Source of the DNA: Tatumella citrea
GTDB lineage: Bacteria > Pseudomonadota > Gammaproteobacteria > Enterobacterales > Enterobacteriaceae
Assembly: GCF_002163585.1 (NCBI RefSeq)
Contig: NZ_CP015579.1
Span: 1,860,001-1,924,000 of the forward strand
Direction: 5' to 3'
DNA: 64,000 bases
The notes beneath the pieces were generated by a model. It was given only the letters and a program-made list of their open reading frames with translations, had not been told where the DNA came from and made no database searches. Positions 61,296 to 64,000 of the stretch are shown piece after piece. Every line of letters starts with the position of its first letter. Positions within the stretch are counted from its first letter, which is position 1. The translations under genes were made by a program, and so were the position numbers.

Positions 61296-62510
61296 TTACT
61301 CCGAAGCAATCAGTTTTCCGGCCTGTTTAGCTGAGCGGAATGTAATGCTCAGATAAATCAGGTTTATCAGGATAACTACCGCCGAAGCGAGAAACACCCA
61401 GCGCATTCCCAGGGCTGCCGAAGTGACCGAACCTAACAGCGGACCGGTCACATTGCCCAGATTCATAAACGACTGGTTGTAACCAAAAACCCGCCCGGAC
61501 ACTTCCCGTGAAGAGTAGGTCAGCAACAGCGACTGAATGGCCGGGAACATGGCTCCGTCAGCAAATCCCAGTAAAAAGCGCAATATCGAGAACTGCGGTA
61601 TGCTGTTAACCAGTGACATCAACGTCAGTAAAATGATGAACATCACAAAGGCTACCGAAATAATACGCTTCGGTCCTATTCTGTCGCTCATTCGCCCCCA
61701 GATGGGTGCTGATATCAGGGCTGACATGCCAGGTAATGCAGCAATAAAACCACTGATAAAGGCGATGTTATTACTGTCCGGTGACAGATGCTGGACATAT
61801 AAATAGAGAATAGGATTGACTGAGCCGTTACATAACTGCACCACCAGGGTACAGAACAGCAGGCACAGGATGATTCTTGCTGAGGGAACTGTTTTCCACA
61901 CTGAAACCGGCTTACTGCGTTGTACATTTTGCGGAACGACGCGAGGTTCTTCTTTAATAAACGCGATGGTAACCAGCGTTGCCAGTACCAACAGTGAGGT
62001 CGTCACGTGAAAAACGGGGCGTAAACCGACGTGGTCAGCCAGATAGCCACCGAGTAGTGGGCCGCCAAGAAACCCACTGATCTGGGCTGTAGATAAAATG
62101 CTGAGTGCCCAGCCACTTTTTCCTTTCGGAACCTGGGTGGCGATAAGCGCCATCGCATTAGGAATATAGCCTGAAGCCAGGCCCATTAACCCTCGCAGCA
62201 TAAACAGCTGCCAGGCATGGGTGACCATCCCCTGGAAAAAAATCGCAATTGCCATTCCGACAGCAGCCCGGATAAGCATCAGTTTTCGGCCTTTACTGTC
62301 AGCCAGACGTCCCCACATCGGAGAAACTATGGCAGAGACCAGGAAAGTAATACTGAACGTCATCCCGGACCAGAGAGTTAAACTGGCGGTGTCGTAACTC
62401 CCTAATTGTGAAATATAGAGCGGAAGGAACGGTAGAATCTGGCTAGTGCCTAAACCTGTAATAAAACATCCCAGCCAGAGGGAAAACAGGTTCTTTTTCC
62501 AGGAAATCAT
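61296..62510 (-). CDS. MFS drug efflux transporter, MdtG-like
   Basis: A 404-residue inner-membrane transporter with 12 helices. SPMWGRLADSKGRKLMLIRAA is the MFS loop 2-3 motif, and PNAMALIATQVPKGKSGWAL and FGYNQSFMNLGNVTGPLLGS match E. coli MdtG, a fosfomycin/deoxycholate exporter. I start at the ATG at 62510 (MISWKKNLF); the upstream TTG codons are unlikely. Its ribosome site is weak. It is close enough to call MdtG-like but not certainly orthologous. Confidence 0.85.
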   Translation of the reverse strand: MISWKKNLFSLWLGCFITGLGTSQILPFLPLYISQLGSYDTASLTLWSGMTFSITFLVSAIVSPMWGRLADSKGRKLMLIRAAVGMAIAIFFQGMVTHAWQLFMLRGLMGLASGYIPNAMALIATQVPKGKSGWALSILSTAQISGFLGGPLLGGYLADHVGLRPVFHVTTSLLVLATLVTIAFIKEEPRVVPQNVQRSKPVSVWKTVPSARIILCLLFCTLVVQLCNGSVNPILYLYVQHLSPDSNNIAFISGFIAALPGMSALISAPIWGRMSDRIGPKRIISVAFVMFIILLTLMSLVNSIPQFSILRFLLGFADGAMFPAIQSLLLTYSSREVSGRVFGYNQSFMNLGNVTGPLLGSVTSAALGMRWVFLASAVVILINLIYLSITFRSAKQAGKLIASE

Positions 62511-63143
62511 AAGCAACAAAAGGGTCTGTTCAGCTGTCGGAGGAAAAAGTATACGTCAGCTCCGCAATAATTGGCAGAGTGAACCCGGATTAACCCCTTG
62601 AAAATCAGTGGCCGGCAGCAAAATAAGCATTTTTTAGCTTTCCTCCCGCATTACCAGCCCTCTTTCCACGACGACGGATAACTGAAGTCCCGCCGGACAG
62701 CTGCAATTCAAAAACGATATTGTGCTGTGATTTGCTCCGCTGCTGCCTCCAACACCGGAGGGGTTAACACTCAGTGATGCCATCACTACTCAGAATTAGC
62801 ATCTCAGTTTTTTATTAATCCGAAATACTCCTATTTAATTCCCTGGGGGATATGACGTTCGTCACAATAATAATTTTCGCCATGCAAATCAGGTTTTCAG
62901 CAGTCTGTCGGATGGTAAAGTGGTAAGGCAGTTTTCGCAGAGATATTCCGTATTATCAGCATGATACCAGTGAGTTATATTAGTTTTTATTGATAATTAT
63001 TTTTCGAGGTAATTAGTCGTCGCCATTCATATTATTTTACTGGCTGGCGGGTTTTTGATAACTGATGTCACTAATAAGCTGTTGCTGATTTATTCATTCC
63101 GCAGACGCGGAGTTATGGACCAGGTTAATTTCAGGATGAGATG
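62511..63143. other. Long intergenic region before the porin gene
   Basis: 633 bases without a convincing gene between two divergent genes. The left part is of average composition and the right part (62800-63060) is AT-rich, consistent with a promoter region for the porin. A CRP-like sequence is listed separately. No terminator or RNA gene was recognised. Confidence 0.5.
62851..62866. promoter_or_regulatory. Possible CRP binding site
   Basis: TATGA-CGTTCG-TCACA differs from TGTGA-N6-TCACA at one position. It lies 278 bases before the porin start, so it would be an unusually distant or leader-linked site. Confidence 0.35.
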
Positions 63144-64000
63144 ATGAATATATCAAATAAGCAAAGATATCTCCGGCCATTATCAGCCGCAATTATGCTA
63201 TGTATGTTTTCTTCACCGGGGCATGCCGGACAATGGGACGGGACAGCTCTGGGTTTTGAAGCTCCTCAGCAGGGACTGCTGGGCAATATGTTTGGACTTC
63301 GCAGCGACTTAACCGATGCGGGTTTTAATTTTAATCTTGGCTATCTCAGCCAGGCAGCGACCAATATCGGCGGAGGGTACAACCATAAGCAGAAACTGGC
63401 CTATATTGACCAGTTAGCTCTGACCTTTAGTCAGGATCTGCAACAGCTTACGGGGATTCCCGATGCAAAGATTGAAGGTAATATCGTCAACCGTAACCAT
63501 AACAGTAATCTGACGGTTGATCGGTTGCAAAACCCGGGATTACCTATCAACGATCTGGCGCAGGAAAGCTGGGGAGGGCAATCGATAACCCGGCTGGGCT
63601 GGCTGACCTTCTCGCGTAGCTTCTTCGATCAACAGCTGTTCTGGCGGGTCGGGATGATGAACAAAGTTCAGACCTTTGACCAGTCGATTCCCTGTGATTT
63701 TCAGGTACTGACTCAGTGTGGCGGAAAATCAGCTAATGCCATGCTATGGAATAACTGGAATGTGCACAGCTGGGGAACCACTCTGGCCTGGCGTGTCACC
63801 CCGCAACTGACACTTAAAGGCGGGGTGATGGAACAGAATCCGCAGGTCGCTGACCGTAACCATGCGTGGAGCTGGTCTACCCGTGGCAGTCGTGGTGCAC
63901 TGTTTCCGCTGGAAGCTGAACTCAAGACCACGCTTAATCAGTTGCCAGGTGTTTATAACATCGGTGTTCTGCTGACCAATGCCAGCCAGCAGCATTTGTC
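63144..64000 (+). CDS. Carbohydrate porin, OprB family (cut by window edge)
   Basis: An outer-membrane porin lacking its C-terminus, which lies beyond the window. A signal peptide (about residues 1-28, ending PGHAG) precedes a barrel of alternating residues. Shared OprB-type landmarks are LLGNMFGLRSDLTDAGFNFNLGY, YIDQLALTFSQDLQQ and ESWGGQSITRLGWLTFSR. AGGA lies seven bases before the ATG at 63144; an ATG one codon earlier is also possible. OprB proteins take up glucose and other sugars, but no sugar genes are visible here. Confidence 0.82.
   Translation, partial: MNISNKQRYLRPLSAAIMLCMFSSPGHAGQWDGTALGFEAPQQGLLGNMFGLRSDLTDAGFNFNLGYLSQAATNIGGGYNHKQKLAYIDQLALTFSQDLQQLTGIPDAKIEGNIVNRNHNSNLTVDRLQNPGLPINDLAQESWGGQSITRLGWLTFSRSFFDQQLFWRVGMMNKVQTFDQSIPCDFQVLTQCGGKSANAMLWNNWNVHSWGTTLAWRVTPQLTLKGGVMEQNPQVADRNHAWSWSTRGSRGALFPLEAELKTTLNQLPGVYNIGVLLTNASQQHL

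Overview
The window is chromosomal DNA of an enterobacterium. The gene set (rsxABCDGE-nth-dtpA, add, fumC-tus, basRS-eptA, yneE, ydcO-sutR), the E. coli-like protein sequences and a Tus/TerB-type site place it in the replication-terminus half of an Enterobacterales chromosome. A complete pqqABCDEF cluster, class A acid phosphatase, Kdo hydroxylase and an OprB-type porin fit Erwiniaceae, perhaps Tatumella or a relative. That genus guess is inference from gene content only. No tRNA, rRNA, insertion sequence, prophage or CRISPR array was seen. All family assignments come from reading motifs and remembered homologues; no database search was run.

Layout. 1-8690 (mostly minus): dtpA (cut by the window edge), nth, the six-gene Rsx electron-transfer operon and add. 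8921-13709: an unrecognised 82-residue gene, a ydgA-like gene, fumC and tus with its Ter site. 13891-21314: a ROK kinase, an Rrf2 regulator, a MarA/SoxS-like regulator, a secreted barnase-type RNase with its barstar inhibitor, and srfA-srfB without srfC. 21553-28433: an EamA exporter, ydcO/sutR around a palindromic operator, an isochorismatase-fold hydrolase, abrB and the PQQ receptor pqqU. 28762-36447: a HIBADH-family dehydrogenase, an M19 dipeptidase and pqqABCDEF. 36485-42948: dld, nfsB, a TRIC-type channel, yddG, a GST and kdoO. 43183-49148: a ugp-like ABC importer with a metallophosphodiesterase behind an apparent Pho box, then phoC. 49179-52824: a PmrR-like 33-residue peptide and eptA-basR-basS, both with PmrA boxes. 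52986-64000: orphan vsr, katA, an MFS protein, a flavin reductase, an aldo/keto reductase, mqo, yneE, an mdtG-like gene and the start of an oprB-like porin.

How they fit together. Three themes stand out. (1) PQQ: biosynthesis (pqqA-F) and an outer-membrane PQQ receptor (pqqU) lie close together, and a composite sequence upstream of pqqA recurs upstream of the MarA-like regulator. (2) Phosphate scavenging: the Pho-box ABC importer, the ADP-ribose/CDP-alcohol diphosphatase-like enzyme and the periplasmic acid phosphatase. (3) Lipid A and envelope modification: eptA-basRS, a PmrR-like peptide with its own PmrA box, and Kdo hydroxylase. Most other genes are ordinary enterobacterial housekeeping or transport.
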